From positions 8,177,501 to 8,241,500 of the forward strand of contig NZ_CP107913.1 in the NCBI RefSeq assembly GCF_036014115.1: a stretch of 64,000 nucleotides of DNA, read 5' to 3'. The position numbers and the translations under genes were made by a program. This DNA comes from Streptomyces sp. NBC_00448 (GTDB lineage Bacteria; Actinomycetota; Actinomycetes; Streptomycetales; Streptomycetaceae). Positions within the stretch are counted from its first letter, which is position 1. The number at the start of each line of letters is the position of its first letter. Below the pieces are notes generated by a model. That model saw only the letters and a program-made list of their open reading frames with translations. It had not been told where the DNA came from and searched no databases. Shown here piece after piece: positions 53,412 to 62,571 of this stretch.

Positions 53412-54913
53412 CAGCGTCAACTCGTCCCGAGGTGTGGTTCCTCACCGGGAGCCAGGGTCTGTACGGGGAGGAGACGCTGTCGCAGGTGGCCGAGCAGTCC
53501 CGCCGGATCCAGGAACAGCTGGACGCGGCACCCGGCAGGCCGGCGACGCTGGTGTGGAAGCCGGTGCTCACCGACTCCGCCGCCATCATGGCCACGGTGC
53601 TGGCCGCCAACGCCGATCCGTCCTGTATCGGCCTGATCGTGTGGATGCACACGTTCTCCCCGGCCAAGATGTGGATCGCCGGACTGGACCTGCTGCGCAA
53701 GCCACTGTTGCACCTGCACACCCAGGCCAACGTCGAACTGCCCTGGTCCACCATCGACATGGACTTCATGAACCTCAACCAGGCCGCCCATGGCGACCGC
53801 GAGTTCGGGTACATCCAGTCCCGGTTGCGGGTCGCCCGCAAGACCGTGTCCGGACACTCCTCGGACCCCGCAGTCGTGGCCCGTATTCACACCTGGATGC
53901 GTGCCGCGCTCGGCTACGGCGCGTTGCGTGCCCTGCGGCTGGCCCGGTTCGGCGACAACATGCGCGACGTGGCGGTCACCGAGGGGGACAAGGTCGAGGC
54001 CCAACTCCGGTTCGGGGTGTCGGTCAACACCTACGGTGTGAACGACCTCGTCGAGATCGTCAACGCCGCAGACGAGACGGCGGTCGGCGAACTCGTCACG
54101 GAGTACGGGCATGCTTACCGCCTCGCACCCGAACTCGTCGTCGGCGGTGAGCGGCACGAGTCCCTCCGCTACGCGGCCCGGATCGAACTGGGCCTGCGCG
54201 CCTTCCTGACCGAGGGCGGGTTCGGCGCCTTCACCACCAACTTCGAGGACCTGGGCGGATTGCGGCAACTGCCCGGCCTGGCGGTGCAGCGCCTGATGGC
54301 CGACGGATACGGGTTCGGCGGCGAGGGCGACTGGAAGACCTCCGCGCTGGTCCACACCCTCAAATCCATGAGCGCGGGCCTGCCCGGCGGCACGTCCTTC
54401 ATGGAGGACTACACCTACCACCTCGTCCCCGGCAGCGAACTGATTCTGGGCGCCCACATGCTGGAGGTCTGCCCCTCGATCGCCGGGGGGCGTCCGTCGT
54501 GCGAGATCCACCCTCTGGGTATCGGGGGCCGCGAGGACCCGGTCCGCCTCGTCTTCGACGCCAGTCCGGGGCCGGCGATCGTCGTGGGCCTGGCCGACCT
54601 GGGCGACCGCTTCCGGCTGGTCGCCAACGAGATCGAGGTGGTTGCGCCGGTCGAGCCGCTGCCCGAACTCCCGGTCGCCCGGGCCGTGTGGAAGCCGGCG
54701 CCGAACCTGCGGACCTCCACCGAGGCGTGGCTGACCGCCGGTGGCCCGCACCACACCGTGCTGTCAAGCGCCGTGGGAAGCGAGGAACTCGCTGACCTGG
54801 CGGAAATGCTGGGCACCGAACTGCTGCTCATCGACGCCGACACCAACATCCGGCACTTCACCAAGGAGATCCGCTGGAATCAGGCGTACCACCGCCTGGC
54901 AGGCGGTCTCTGA
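53408..54913 (+). CDS. araA: L-arabinose isomerase
   Basis: 501 residues, the usual family length. N-terminus [17 protein letters not shown]. Catalytic metal residues: Glu in [10 protein letters not shown] and Glu in [12 protein letters not shown], His in [12 protein letters not shown], and [12 protein letters not shown] near the C-terminus. Isomerises L-arabinose to L-ribulose, the first step of the pathway. Last gene of the catabolic operon; downstream is transposon relic rather than a clear terminator. Confidence 0.96.
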   Translation: MTASTRPEVWFLTGSQGLYGEETLSQVAEQSRRIQEQLDAAPGRPATLVWKPVLTDSAAIMATVLAANADPSCIGLIVWMHTFSPAKMWIAGLDLLRKPLLHLHTQANVELPWSTIDMDFMNLNQAAHGDREFGYIQSRLRVARKTVSGHSSDPAVVARIHTWMRAALGYGALRALRLARFGDNMRDVAVTEGDKVEAQLRFGVSVNTYGVNDLVEIVNAADETAVGELVTEYGHAYRLAPELVVGGERHESLRYAARIELGLRAFLTEGGFGAFTTNFEDLGGLRQLPGLAVQRLMADGYGFGGEGDWKTSALVHTLKSMSAGLPGGTSFMEDYTYHLVPGSELILGAHMLEVCPSIAGGRPSCEIHPLGIGGREDPVRLVFDASPGPAIVVGLADLGDRFRLVANEIEVVAPVEPLPELPVARAVWKPAPNLRTSTEAWLTAGGPHHTVLSSAVGSEELADLAEMLGTELLLIDADTNIRHFTKEIRWNQAYHRLAGGL

Positions 54914-55096
54914 AGAGCCCACCTGTTCCGGCGGAGGATGCGCCCGCCGGACGTTCCCGGTCCGTGGGAGACCTGAGCCGGGCCCCTGCCCAGCAACGCG
55001 ATGCGGAGCGCAGGCCCACCGCTTCCTTGCTCCGACGGCGGTACGCTGCCCGACGGCCGCACGGGCCACCGATGGCATACGGCCACGGCCGGCGGA

Positions 55097-55440
55097 ATGA
55101 GCGTCGACACCGTCGACACTCTGACGCTGGGCGCGAGCCTGCCCTCCGCTCGATGTCCCGGAGCGGCCGGGGAAGTCTTTTTCCGGCTGCGGCTGGTGCA
55201 CCCCGAGATCACCATGGTCCGGGCCGACTCCGGCTATGCCGGAAGGCTCGTGAACTGAGCAAAGACGAACCCTGGGCTGACGTCGAAGACGGTCGACCGG
55301 CTGAAGGCCGCCGTCGGGTCTGTCATCCTCCCCGCCGCTGGGTCGTCGAACGCTCACCCGCCTGGACGGCGTCCACCGCGAAGACCGGGCACCCCACATG
55401 CTCACGCCCGTCCTCGACGGACTCCGCACGCACCGGTGAA
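55097..55440 (+). pseudogene. IS5-type transposase relic
   Basis: Frame one: LRLVHPEITMVRADSGYAGR, with the central Asp of the DDE triad, then a stop. Frame two: AKTNPGLTSKTVDRLKAAVG. Frame three: LPRRWVVERSPAW, the Glu segment. Two frameshifts and a stop; the N-terminal half is not recognisable. The stretch 55440-55797 beyond it has no gene (a half operator GTTAGCG at 55571). Confidence 0.7.
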
Positions 55441-55797
55441 CGCCGCGCACGCGACATGGCCCGTCGGACGGACGATTCGCGATCCCATTCGTGCCGGTGA
55501 CCGGCGCGCCATGAGGCCGGGAGATCGGTGGCGTCGTCGTCAATCCCGCCGTGGGGCCGGCCGTCGAAGTGTTAGCGGATGATGCAACCGACAGCTCTCG
55601 TTACAGCCCCTGCCAGCTGCTCTTGGTGAGCCGCCGCGGTGATGCCGCGGCGAACAGAGGGGGCCCGTCGACTCACGCGGCAAGGCCTCGCCCCATACCG
55701 AGGTTCGGACCGGCACCGAGGGCGCAGCGCCGCACCGCCGTCCACGGCCGGCGCGCGGGCCGGGTGACGGACCGTCGGGCACCCGCCCTGGTCACGC

Positions 55798-55835
55798 GCG
55801 TCATGAACGCACCGGCGTGGGTGCGTTCATGACGC
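55798..55835 (+). terminator. Perfect 16-bp hairpin with T-rich tail
   Basis: GCGTCATGAACGCACC (55798-55813) and its complement (55820-55835), 6-base loop, then AGATGACTTTTCTTCC. Isolates the araFGH promoter that begins 26 bp later. Confidence 0.75.
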
Positions 55836-55861
55836 AGATGACTTTTCTTCCGTGTAACACC

Positions 55862-55890
55862 TTGACGCGGGGTCAGTGAACGCTAACAAT
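55862..55890 (+). promoter_or_regulatory. Promoter/operator of the arabinose ABC transporter
   Basis: TTGACG (55862-55867), 16-bp spacer, TAACAAT (55884-55890); GTGAACGCTAAC at 55876-55887 overlaps the -10. Leader of about 270 bp follows (no gene seen in it). Confidence 0.75.
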
Positions 55891-56124
55891 CTCTGCCAAG
55901 TAACCAAGCCGAGTGCGGGTTGAAGATGTCCGCTACGTGTCGTGAGGGGGAAGCTCTGACCGTCCAAGCGAGGGTCTTCGACTCTGCGACGGTGAGGTCG
56001 ACTTGAGGTATCCCGGTTTCGGGAGGCCGTGGTAACCGAAAGATCCGGTGACCTTGTATGGATCTCGCGGTAGCTGCACTCGTGTGGGTGCGCCAGCCAA
56101 TGGCCCAAGAAGTTGCGATTTGGT

Positions 56125-56136
56125 GTGAGCGCTAAC
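56125..56136. promoter_or_regulatory. Second AraR-type operator, leader position
   Basis: GTGAGCGCTAAC, a fully palindromic-centre variant, 25 bp before the binding-protein start. Together with 55876 it would allow looping over about 250 bp. Confidence 0.65.
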
Positions 56137-56161
56137 AGAGGCTGTCAGTCCTCGGAACAGG

Positions 56162-57325
56162 ATGTTGATCATGCGTGATGTGCGGTCTGGAAGCAGGAGA
56201 GCCCGCCTCGCCGCAGCTGCCGTGGCGGTGGCGCTGGTCGCCGGCGCCACCGCGTGCAGCAAGAGCGGGGCAGGCGGCGATTCGTCGTCGGGCAACGGGA
56301 ACCCGTCGAAGACATCGGCCGGCACGGTGGCGATCAAGGGTGACATCACCTTCAACGACGCCAATCTCGCGAAGATCGACGCGGCGCTGAAGACCGCGCT
56401 GGCCGGCAAGGACCTGTCGAAGCTCGACCAGGCCATGGTGGTCAACGTCGCCGTCGACTACTGGAACGCGGGCAAGGTCGGGTTCAAGAAGGGCCTGTCG
56501 GATCTGGGTGTCAAGGGCACGTACCAGGCACCGGCCAACGGCCGCCTGGACCAGCAGCTGTCGATCATTCAGACGCTGCGCGGTCAGGGCATCACCGGGT
56601 TGAGCGTGTCGGCGATCGACCCGACCGCGATCAAGGCCCCGATCGCATCCGCCAACAAGGCCGGTATCCCTGTCCTGGCGATCGACTCGCCGTTGCCCAA
56701 GGAGGACGGCGCCTCGCTCTACCTCGGCACGCCGAACTACCAGGCGGGCCAGAAGGCGGGCATGGCGATGAAGCAGGCTCTCGGAAACAAGGGCCAGGTC
56801 GTGGTACTGGTCGGCTCGCTGACGACTTCCAACGCGGTGGAGCGCATCCAGGGCTTCGAGGACGCGCTGAAGGGCACTGACATCAAGGTGGTGCAGAAGC
56901 TCAGCGACGGCATGGACGCCTCCAAGGCGCTGACCAACGCGCAGACCGCAATCCAGACCAATCCCAACATCAACGGCCTCTACGGCGTCTACTCCTATGA
57001 CGGCCCGTCGGCCGGCCAGGCGGTGCAGGCGGCGGGGAAGTCCGGCCGAGTGAAGATCATCTCTGATGACAGCGACCCGCAGACCCTGAAGTTCATCAAG
57101 TCCGGGACCATACAGGCGACTGTCGTCCAGCAGCCGTACCAGCAGGGCTACACCGGGGCCTACTTGCTGACCGCTTTCAAGGTGCTCGGTAAGGAGGCGA
57201 CGCTGAAGATCGTCCAGCCCTACCTGGAGTCCGACGGAACCACGCTGTCCTCGGGCGTCGGCCTGGTGACCGGCGACAACCTGTCCGACTACCAGGCCAA
57301 GCTCAAGGATCTGGGAATCGGCTGA
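56162..57325 (+). CDS. Sugar ABC transporter substrate-binding lipoprotein (RbsB/AraF type)
   Basis: 387 residues (start could be ATG 56171). Lipobox with Cys32 (LVAGATACSKS). Periplasmic-binding type 4 fold: NVAVDYWNAGKVGFKKGLSD, QLSIIQTLRGQGITGLSVSA, GIPVLAIDSPLP, ERIQGFEDALKG, GLYGVYSYDGPSAGQAV and VVQQPYQQGYTGAYLL. Monosaccharide-binding family; arabinose is the probable ligand because of the AraR-type operators and adjacent araBDA (inference). Last base of its stop is the first of the ATPase start. Confidence 0.9.
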   Translation: MLIMRDVRSGSRRARLAAAAVAVALVAGATACSKSGAGGDSSSGNGNPSKTSAGTVAIKGDITFNDANLAKIDAALKTALAGKDLSKLDQAMVVNVAVDYWNAGKVGFKKGLSDLGVKGTYQAPANGRLDQQLSIIQTLRGQGITGLSVSAIDPTAIKAPIASANKAGIPVLAIDSPLPKEDGASLYLGTPNYQAGQKAGMAMKQALGNKGQVVVLVGSLTTSNAVERIQGFEDALKGTDIKVVQKLSDGMDASKALTNAQTAIQTNPNINGLYGVYSYDGPSAGQAVQAAGKSGRVKIISDDSDPQTLKFIKSGTIQATVVQQPYQQGYTGAYLLTAFKVLGKEATLKIVQPYLESDGTTLSSGVGLVTGDNLSDYQAKLKDLGIG

Positions 57326-58914
57326 TGGATCCATCCACCGACACCCGCCCTGGAGCCGCCGGTGCGGCTCCCGGAGGCCACGCCGTGTCGCTGCGGGATG
57401 TCAGCAAGTCCTACGGCTCGGTGAAGGTACTGGACATCCCCAGTCTGGATCTGGCGCGCGGGCAGATCGTGGCAGTGGTGGGGGAGAACGGTGCCGGCAA
57501 GTCCACCCTGATGGGCATACTGTCCGGCACGGTGGCCCCCACCACCGGGACCATAGACATCGCTGGTGAGCTCCTGCAGACCGGCCATCCGAACCACGCC
57601 CGTGAACTGGGCGTGGCACTGGTGGCGCAGGAGTTCCCCCTGGTCGGGCAGTTGAGCGTGGCGGAGAACCTGCTGCTGGGCCGCCGCCCCGCGACGGCCG
57701 GCACGAACATGCTCAGCCGCACGGTGTTCGACAAGGGCGGTATCAGGACAGAAGCGAGACAGCTGCTTGCCGAGGTCGGGGTGACGGGCATTGACGTCGA
57801 CCGGCCCGTGGAGCGCTTCCCGGTGCCGGTGCGGCAGATGATCGAGATCGCCAAGGCGTGGGGCCACCGTCCGGTCGTTCTGATCCTGGACGAGCCGACG
57901 TCCTCGCTCGGGCCGGTCGAGGCCGAACGGGTCCTGGACCTGGCCCGTGAGCACGCCGCAGCCGGGGGCGCGGTGCTCTTCATCGGGCACCGGCTGGACG
58001 AGGTGCAGGCGGTCGCCGACCGGGTCGTCGTACTGCGCAGCGGCAAACTGGTGGCGGACCTGGCGCCCGGCGAGGCGACCGAGGAGCGGATGATCCGCGA
58101 GATGGTCGGCGCGGAGCTGGCCCGCGCCGACCTCGCGCCGCCCCCGTCGGTCGAGCGGGCCACGACGCTGTCGGTTCGCGGTCTGACCGCTGACGGCCTC
58201 GGCCCGCTCGACCTGGACGTGAAGGCGGGCGAAATCGTCGGGGTTGCCGGACTGATGGGCTCCGGGCGCAGCAGGCTGCTGCACACGATCATGGGAGCGC
58301 AGCCGCGTACCGGCGGCTCGGTCGCCTTCGACGGGCGGGACTTCCGTCCCCGGCACCCGGCGGACTCCGTCGAGGCGGGTATCGGGATGGTGCCCGAGGA
58401 CCGCAAGGTCCAGTCGCTGCTGCCGGCGCACTCCGTACGTTGGAACGTCACCCTGACCACGCTACGGCGTATCAGCAGCCGTGGTGTGTTGCGGCCCAGG
58501 GCGGACAAGGAACATGCCGCCCGGATCGTCGAGGAGCTGGGGGTACGTCTGCACTCCCAGGAGCAACTGATCAGCGACCTGTCCGGCGGCAACCAGCAGA
58601 AGGCCGTGTTCGGCCGGTGGCTGGCGGCCGAGCCCAACCTGCTGCTGCTGGACGAGCCGACCCGCGGCGTCGATGTCGGCGCCAAGGCGGAGATCTACGG
58701 TCTCATCGACGCGGCGGCCGAGAAGGGTCTGGCGGTGCTGGTGGCCTCTTCCGAATTGGAGGAGCTGATGTGGATCTGCCATCGCATCGTGGTGATGGCT
58801 CACGGCCGGGTGGTGGCCGACATCTCCCGGGACCGGTTCAGCAAGGAAGCGATCATGACCGCGGCGGCCGGGACTCAGTCCGGGACGGACTCGCGGGGGA
58901 AGGCGAGCGCATGA
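57325..58914 (+). CDS. Monosaccharide ABC transporter ATPase, two-domain (AraG/RbsA type)
   Basis: 529 residues, two fused nucleotide-binding domains. First domain: Walker A GENGAGKST near residue 54, Walker B VVLILDEPTSSLG, but its signature loop is degenerate (RFPVPVRQMIEIAKA). Second domain: Walker A-like GLMGSGRSRLL, signature LSGGNQQKAVFGRWL, Walker B LLLLDEPTRGVDVG. This asymmetry is normal for RbsA-type proteins, though the first-domain signature is weaker than usual. The 3' end overlaps the next start (ATGA). Confidence 0.93.
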   Translation: MDPSTDTRPGAAGAAPGGHAVSLRDVSKSYGSVKVLDIPSLDLARGQIVAVVGENGAGKSTLMGILSGTVAPTTGTIDIAGELLQTGHPNHARELGVALVAQEFPLVGQLSVAENLLLGRRPATAGTNMLSRTVFDKGGIRTEARQLLAEVGVTGIDVDRPVERFPVPVRQMIEIAKAWGHRPVVLILDEPTSSLGPVEAERVLDLAREHAAAGGAVLFIGHRLDEVQAVADRVVVLRSGKLVADLAPGEATEERMIREMVGAELARADLAPPPSVERATTLSVRGLTADGLGPLDLDVKAGEIVGVAGLMGSGRSRLLHTIMGAQPRTGGSVAFDGRDFRPRHPADSVEAGIGMVPEDRKVQSLLPAHSVRWNVTLTTLRRISSRGVLRPRADKEHAARIVEELGVRLHSQEQLISDLSGGNQQKAVFGRWLAAEPNLLLLDEPTRGVDVGAKAEIYGLIDAAAEKGLAVLVASSELEELMWICHRIVVMAHGRVVADISRDRFSKEAIMTAAAGTQSGTDSRGKASA

Positions 58915-58979
58915 AGACCAGCGACTCCCCGCTTGCGGCCGGCGCAAGCGTCGGCACACACGGGAAGGTGAGCGGATGA
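58911..58979 (+). CDS. 22-codon bridging ORF between ATPase and permease genes
   Basis: ATG at 58911 overlaps the ATPase stop (ATGA) and its TGA at 58977-58979 overlaps the permease ATG at 58976 (ATGA). Peptide KTSDSPLAAGASVGTHGKVSG has no motif. Exact coupling on both sides suggests a translational relay rather than chance, but it may simply be a spacer. Confidence 0.4.
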   Translation: MKTSDSPLAAGASVGTHGKVSG

Positions 58980-59992
58980 CCACCGGTACCGCACCGGCCA
59001 GGGCCAAGGGCGACACCGGTGACGGGCCGCGCACCTCGTTGGTGCGCCGTCTGTTGCAGACTCCCGAAGTCGGCGTGGTCGCGGCCTGCGTCGTCGTGTT
59101 CACGGCGCTGGCACTGGACAAGTCGACCTTCGCCAGCGCGGTCAACCTGCAAGGCATGGGCTTCGACCTGGCCCAGTACGGTCTGATCGCGATCGGGGAG
59201 TCCCTCGTGATCCTCACCGGCGGGATCGACCTCTCGGTCGGCGCGCTGCTGGGCACCAGCGTCATCCTGATGTCCTGGTTCAACGTCCGCGCCGGCCTGC
59301 CGCCCGCGGTGGCGATCCTGATCACCCTGGCCATCGCCGGCACCGTCGGCCTGATCCACGGCCTGGCCGTCACCCGGCTGAAGATGCCGCCGTTCGTCGT
59401 CACCCTGGTCACCTACACCGTGGCCCAGGGCGTCACCCTGGCCATCACCTCCGGGACATCCATCGTCGGCATATCAGGGCTGTTCGGCGACGTTGGACAA
59501 CAGTACGTCGCACAGATCCCCCTGCCACTCATCCTGTTCGTCGTCGTGGCACTGGCGGCCTGGTTCTTCCTGGAGCGCACCTACGCGGGCCGTCAGGTCT
59601 ACGCGGTCGGTGGCAACCCCGAGGCGGCCCGACTCGCCGGAATTCGCGGTGACCGGCGCGTCGTGTCCATGTACGTGACCAGTTCACTGCTGTCGGCGTT
59701 CGCCGGAATCATGGTGCTGGGGCGGATGGGAGTGGGCTCGGCCAGTGGCGTCGGCGTCGGCTGGGAGCTGTCGGCGATCGCGGCGGCTGTCATCGGAGGC
59801 GTCAGCCTCGTCGGTGGCCAGGGTCGCATCCTCGGGATCGTCGCCGGCACCGTCCTGCTGGAACTCATCAACAACGGCCTGACAACACTGCAGATCAACT
59901 CCAACTACACCAACATCGTGCTCGGCTGCGTTCTCGGACTTGCCATCACCGCCGACCGGCTCCGTGCCAGGAGCGTCGCACGCCGTGCCTGA
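58976..59992 (+). CDS. Monosaccharide ABC transporter permease (AraH/RbsC type)
   Basis: 338 residues, eight to ten membrane helices (VGVVAACVVVFTALALD, IAIGESLVILTGGIDLSVGA, AVAILITLAIAGTVGLIHGL and others). The family motif GIDLSVGALLGTS and the cytoplasmic EAA-like loop YAVGGNPEAARLAGI are present. C-terminal TNIVLGCVLGLAITADRL. Last gene of the transporter; no further arabinose gene follows. Confidence 0.93.
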   Translation: MTTGTAPARAKGDTGDGPRTSLVRRLLQTPEVGVVAACVVVFTALALDKSTFASAVNLQGMGFDLAQYGLIAIGESLVILTGGIDLSVGALLGTSVILMSWFNVRAGLPPAVAILITLAIAGTVGLIHGLAVTRLKMPPFVVTLVTYTVAQGVTLAITSGTSIVGISGLFGDVGQQYVAQIPLPLILFVVVALAAWFFLERTYAGRQVYAVGGNPEAARLAGIRGDRRVVSMYVTSSLLSAFAGIMVLGRMGVGSASGVGVGWELSAIAAAVIGGVSLVGGQGRILGIVAGTVLLELINNGLTTLQINSNYTNIVLGCVLGLAITADRLRARSVARRA

Positions 59993-60102
59993 ACCCACCC
60001 GCCGCAGTGTGCCCGAGTCTCCCCGCGTGGAGCACACGGCGGGGCGGCTCCCCACCCTGATGCGGAGCCGCCCACCCTTCTGCGCCACTCGGGGCAGCTC
60101 AC

Positions 60103-61258
60103 CCCTACAAGGCCCGAGTCCGCTGGACCGACTCCCAGAGCAAGCGCCGCCGCTCGGTCGCCCAGATGCACCTGACGCTGGAGTCCGCGCAGGAGTGGAT
60201 CGACTCTCTGCTCAAGTCGGCCGCCCGCGGGGTCAACACCGCCTCGGCAACCCAGACCCTCGCGGAGTACGGCGATGCCCACATGACGCTGGCTCTACGC
60301 GGCCTGGAGCCCAAAACGGTCGACCCCTGCATGAACGGCTGGCGGCGACGCGTCGTCCCTGCACTGGGACACCTGCCCGTCACCATGGTCACCAACGGCA
60401 CCGTCGACCGCACCGTCTACGCCTGGATCGCCGACGGCGTGGGCCGCTCCACGGTTAAGAACACCCTCGCCGTCCTGGTCCGCGTGATGGAGCAGGCCGT
60501 CCGCGACGGCTTGATCAGTACCAACCCCGCCCGCATCAAGGGCTGGCAGCGGCAGTACCAGCACGCCGAGGACGAGCTCGACAACCCGCGTGCGCTGGCG
60601 TTGCCGAACTGGCCGGCTCTGCAGGAACTCGCCGCGGCGCTGGTGTCCCGCTCCGCCGATCAGTAAACCGGCTGGGGCGACGCCGTCGTCTTCGCCGCCT
60701 CCACCGCCGCCCGCGTCGGCGAGGTCTCCGGCGTCCGCGTCAAAGACATCGATCTCACCCACTGGATCTGGACGGTGCGCCGCCAGACCACCCCGTCACC
60801 CGGAGGACTGGCCGACAAGAACACCAAGGGGAAGGTCGCCCGCCGGGTGCCTCTCATCGAGGAGGTCCGACCGATGATCGCCCAGCGCGTTCTCGCCGCA
60901 GGCATCCGGCCCGACGCCCGCCTTTTCACCGGGCCGCGGCGGACGCATCACCACCGCAGTACTGCGCGACGCCACCCACTGGGATGAAGTCGTCAACGCA
61001 CTCGGCTACGAGCACCTGCGCCGTCACGACCTGCGCCACACCGGCCTCACGTGGATGGCCGACGCCGGAGTCCCCCTCCACGTCTTGCGGTTGATCGCCG
61101 GACACGGCTCGCTGTCCACTACCCAGCGCTACCTCCACCCCGACCTGCACTGCGTCGCGCGCGCCGCGCACACCCTCAACGCCCATCTGACGAACAAGCC
61201 CGACGTGCCGCCGCCCCCTCCTACGTCTACCTCGTCGGCACGACTGCGGGGACTGTAG
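60103..61258 (+). pseudogene. Tyrosine integrase pseudogene
   Basis: Arm and SAM-like domains (YKARVRWTDSQSKRRR, RGVNTASATQTLAEYGDAHM, STVKNTLAVLVRVMEQAV) run to a TAA at 60664-60666 where Tyr-Thr is expected (SADQ-stop-TGWGDAVVF). The catalytic domain resumes at AASTAARVGEVSGVRVKDID (Arg), shifts frame near 60935, and ends with LRRHDLRHTGLTWMADAG and HGSLSTTQRYLHPD (His, Arg, Tyr). N-terminus uncertain. It lies next to tRNA-Pro, a usual integration site, and its C-terminus is a near twin of the relic at 16857. Confidence 0.85.
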
Positions 61259-61401
61259 GAAACGGACAACCACACACCGCACAAGAAGTTCGTGAATGGT
61301 GTCGAAAACGGCCTGAACTACGGCATTTCCGTGGCTGTGGTCCCCAGTTGGTCCCCAGGCCCCCGGTGGACCGTTACAGGGGAGCAGTTGCCGATAACGC
61401 G

Positions 61402-61446
61402 GAAGGGCCCGCTGACCTGGCGTAATGCCAATTCAGCGGGCCCTTC
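61402..61446 (-). terminator. Hairpin beyond tRNA-Pro
   Basis: 14-bp stem: 61402-61415 with 61433-61446, 17-base loop; right arm ends 8 bp from the tRNA 3' end, so it terminates the leftward tRNA transcript. Confidence 0.7.
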
Positions 61447-61454
61447 GTGCACCG

Positions 61455-61528
61455 TCGGGACGACAGGATTTGAACCTGCGACCCCCTGACCCCCAGTCAG
61501 GTGCGCTACCAAGCTGCGCCACGTCCCG
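61455..61528 (-). tRNA. tRNA-Pro (anticodon GGG)
   Basis: Read leftward the 74-nt gene has acceptor CGGGACG pairing with CGTCCCG, D-arm GGCGCAGC-TTGGTAGCGC, anticodon stem CCTGA/TCAGG with loop CTGGGGG (anticodon GGG), and T-arm GCAGGTTCAAATCCTGT. The CCA end is not encoded. Integrase pseudogene lies on its 3' side. Confidence 0.93.
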
Positions 61529-61682
61529 GTGCTTGATCTTCCGGGGCGGGCCCCGGGTTGATCGCGCAGGGAAACAATACCGCACTTGGGGAGGTGGTCG
61601 CTCGCACCGTGGGGGCGGGGCGGGAGGCGGGTTGAGTAGGCGTACTCATGTGGGGTGGGTCACGGGCGGGGATGGTGGAGGC

Positions 61683-61976
61683 ATGACCAAGGTGATTCCG
61701 CAGCAGCAGACGACTGCCGCGTATGCCGCGCAGGCCGCGATCTCGTTCGGGCTGGCGCTGGGGGCGATGGTGGTGGGGGTGGCGTACCTGCCGGTGGACG
61801 CGTGGGTGAGGGCGTTCCTGGCGGTCGGGCTGCTCTATGTGGTGACGGCGACGTTCACCCTGTCGAAGGTGGTCCGGGACCGTCAGCAGGAGGGGCAGGT
61901 GACCAGCCGGGTGGACCAGGCCCGGTTGGACAAGCTGCTCGCCGAGCACGACCCGTACAAGGTCGAGGGGATGTAG
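61683..61976 (+). CDS. YiaA/YiaB-family inner membrane protein
   Basis: 97 residues from ATG 61683 (GGAGG before). Two membrane helices (QAAISFGLALGAMVVGVAYL and FLAVGLLYVVTATFTLSKVV) and a charged tail ending LDKLLAEHDPYKVEGM, as in the YiaAB two-helix domain family. Function unknown. Stop lies 76 bp before the convergent soxR end. Confidence 0.8.
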   Translation: MTKVIPQQQTTAAYAAQAAISFGLALGAMVVGVAYLPVDAWVRAFLAVGLLYVVTATFTLSKVVRDRQQEGQVTSRVDQARLDKLLAEHDPYKVEGM

Positions 61977-62052
61977 ACCGGGGGAACCGGGGAGACCGGG
62001 GGAGCGGATACGAGGACGCGCCCCGGGGGAGGGGGCCGGGGCGAGCGGGGGT

Positions 62053-62517
62053 TCAGCGCGCCGGGGGACTGTCGCCCAGCAGATAGCGGGCGCCGGGCCC
62101 CTGGTGCGCTGCCGTGTCGTCCGGGTTGTACAGCCCGCAGCGGGTCAGGGACAGGCAGCCGCAGCCGACGCAGCCGGTGAGCTGGTCCTTCAGCCGCTGG
62201 AGCTCGGCGATCTGCGCGTCGATCCGGCGCTGCCAGGTGCGGGCCACCCGGCTCCAGTCGGCGGAGGTGGGCACGTGGTCGACGGGCAGGTGCGCGAGGG
62301 CGTCGCGGACCTCCTCCAGGCTCAGCCCGATCCGCTGGGCGGCGCGGACGAAGGCCAGCCGGCGCAGGGTGGCGCGGCGGTAGCGGCGCTGGCCGCCGGA
62401 GGTGCGCTCGGCCTGGATGAGGCCGATCTCCTCGTAGTAGCGCAGCGCGGAGGTGGCGTTGCCGCTGCGGGCGGCCAGTTCGCCGATGGTCAGGCGGTCG
62501 CGGGTGGAGAGGCTCAC
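62053..62517 (-). CDS. soxR: SoxR-like redox-sensitive MerR regulator
   Basis: 154 residues from GTG 62517. MerR helix-turn-helix TIGELAARSGNATSALRYYE, a dimerisation helix, and the cysteine cluster CVGCGCLSLTRC (C-x2-C-x-C-x5-C), which holds the [2Fe-2S] centre of SoxR. Activators of this type respond to redox-active compounds such as phenazine-like metabolites. A CTTCAAG-n4-CTTGAAG palindrome lies in the gap to the divergent transketolase gene. Confidence 0.92.
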   Translation of the reverse strand: MSLSTRDRLTIGELAARSGNATSALRYYEEIGLIQAERTSGGQRRYRRATLRRLAFVRAAQRIGLSLEEVRDALAHLPVDHVPTSADWSRVARTWQRRIDAQIAELQRLKDQLTGCVGCGCLSLTRCGLYNPDDTAAHQGPGARYLLGDSPPAR

Positions 62518-62534
62518 GGCGTCCAGGGTAGCGC

Positions 62535-62565
62535 TTGACTTCAAGCGGACTTGAAGTTGCACAGT
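62535..62565 (+). promoter_or_regulatory. SoxR-like box in the transketolase promoter
   Basis: CTTCAAG (62539-62545) - CGGA - CTTGAAG (62550-62556) lies between -35 TTGACT (62535-62540) and a -10-like CACAGT (62560-62565). The 19-bp spacer is typical of MerR-activated promoters. The start would be about ATG 62572 (leaderless). Confidence 0.65.
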
Positions 62566-62571
62566 CGGGGT

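Noticed and set aside
55561-55590. A further operator at GTTAGCG (55571)
   Set aside because: Only the left half matches; the right half reads GATGAT, so it was not counted.
61259-61460. attL/attR direct repeat of the tRNA-Pro 3' end
   Set aside because: No second copy of the tRNA 3' sequence was seen in the window, so an island boundary cannot be drawn.
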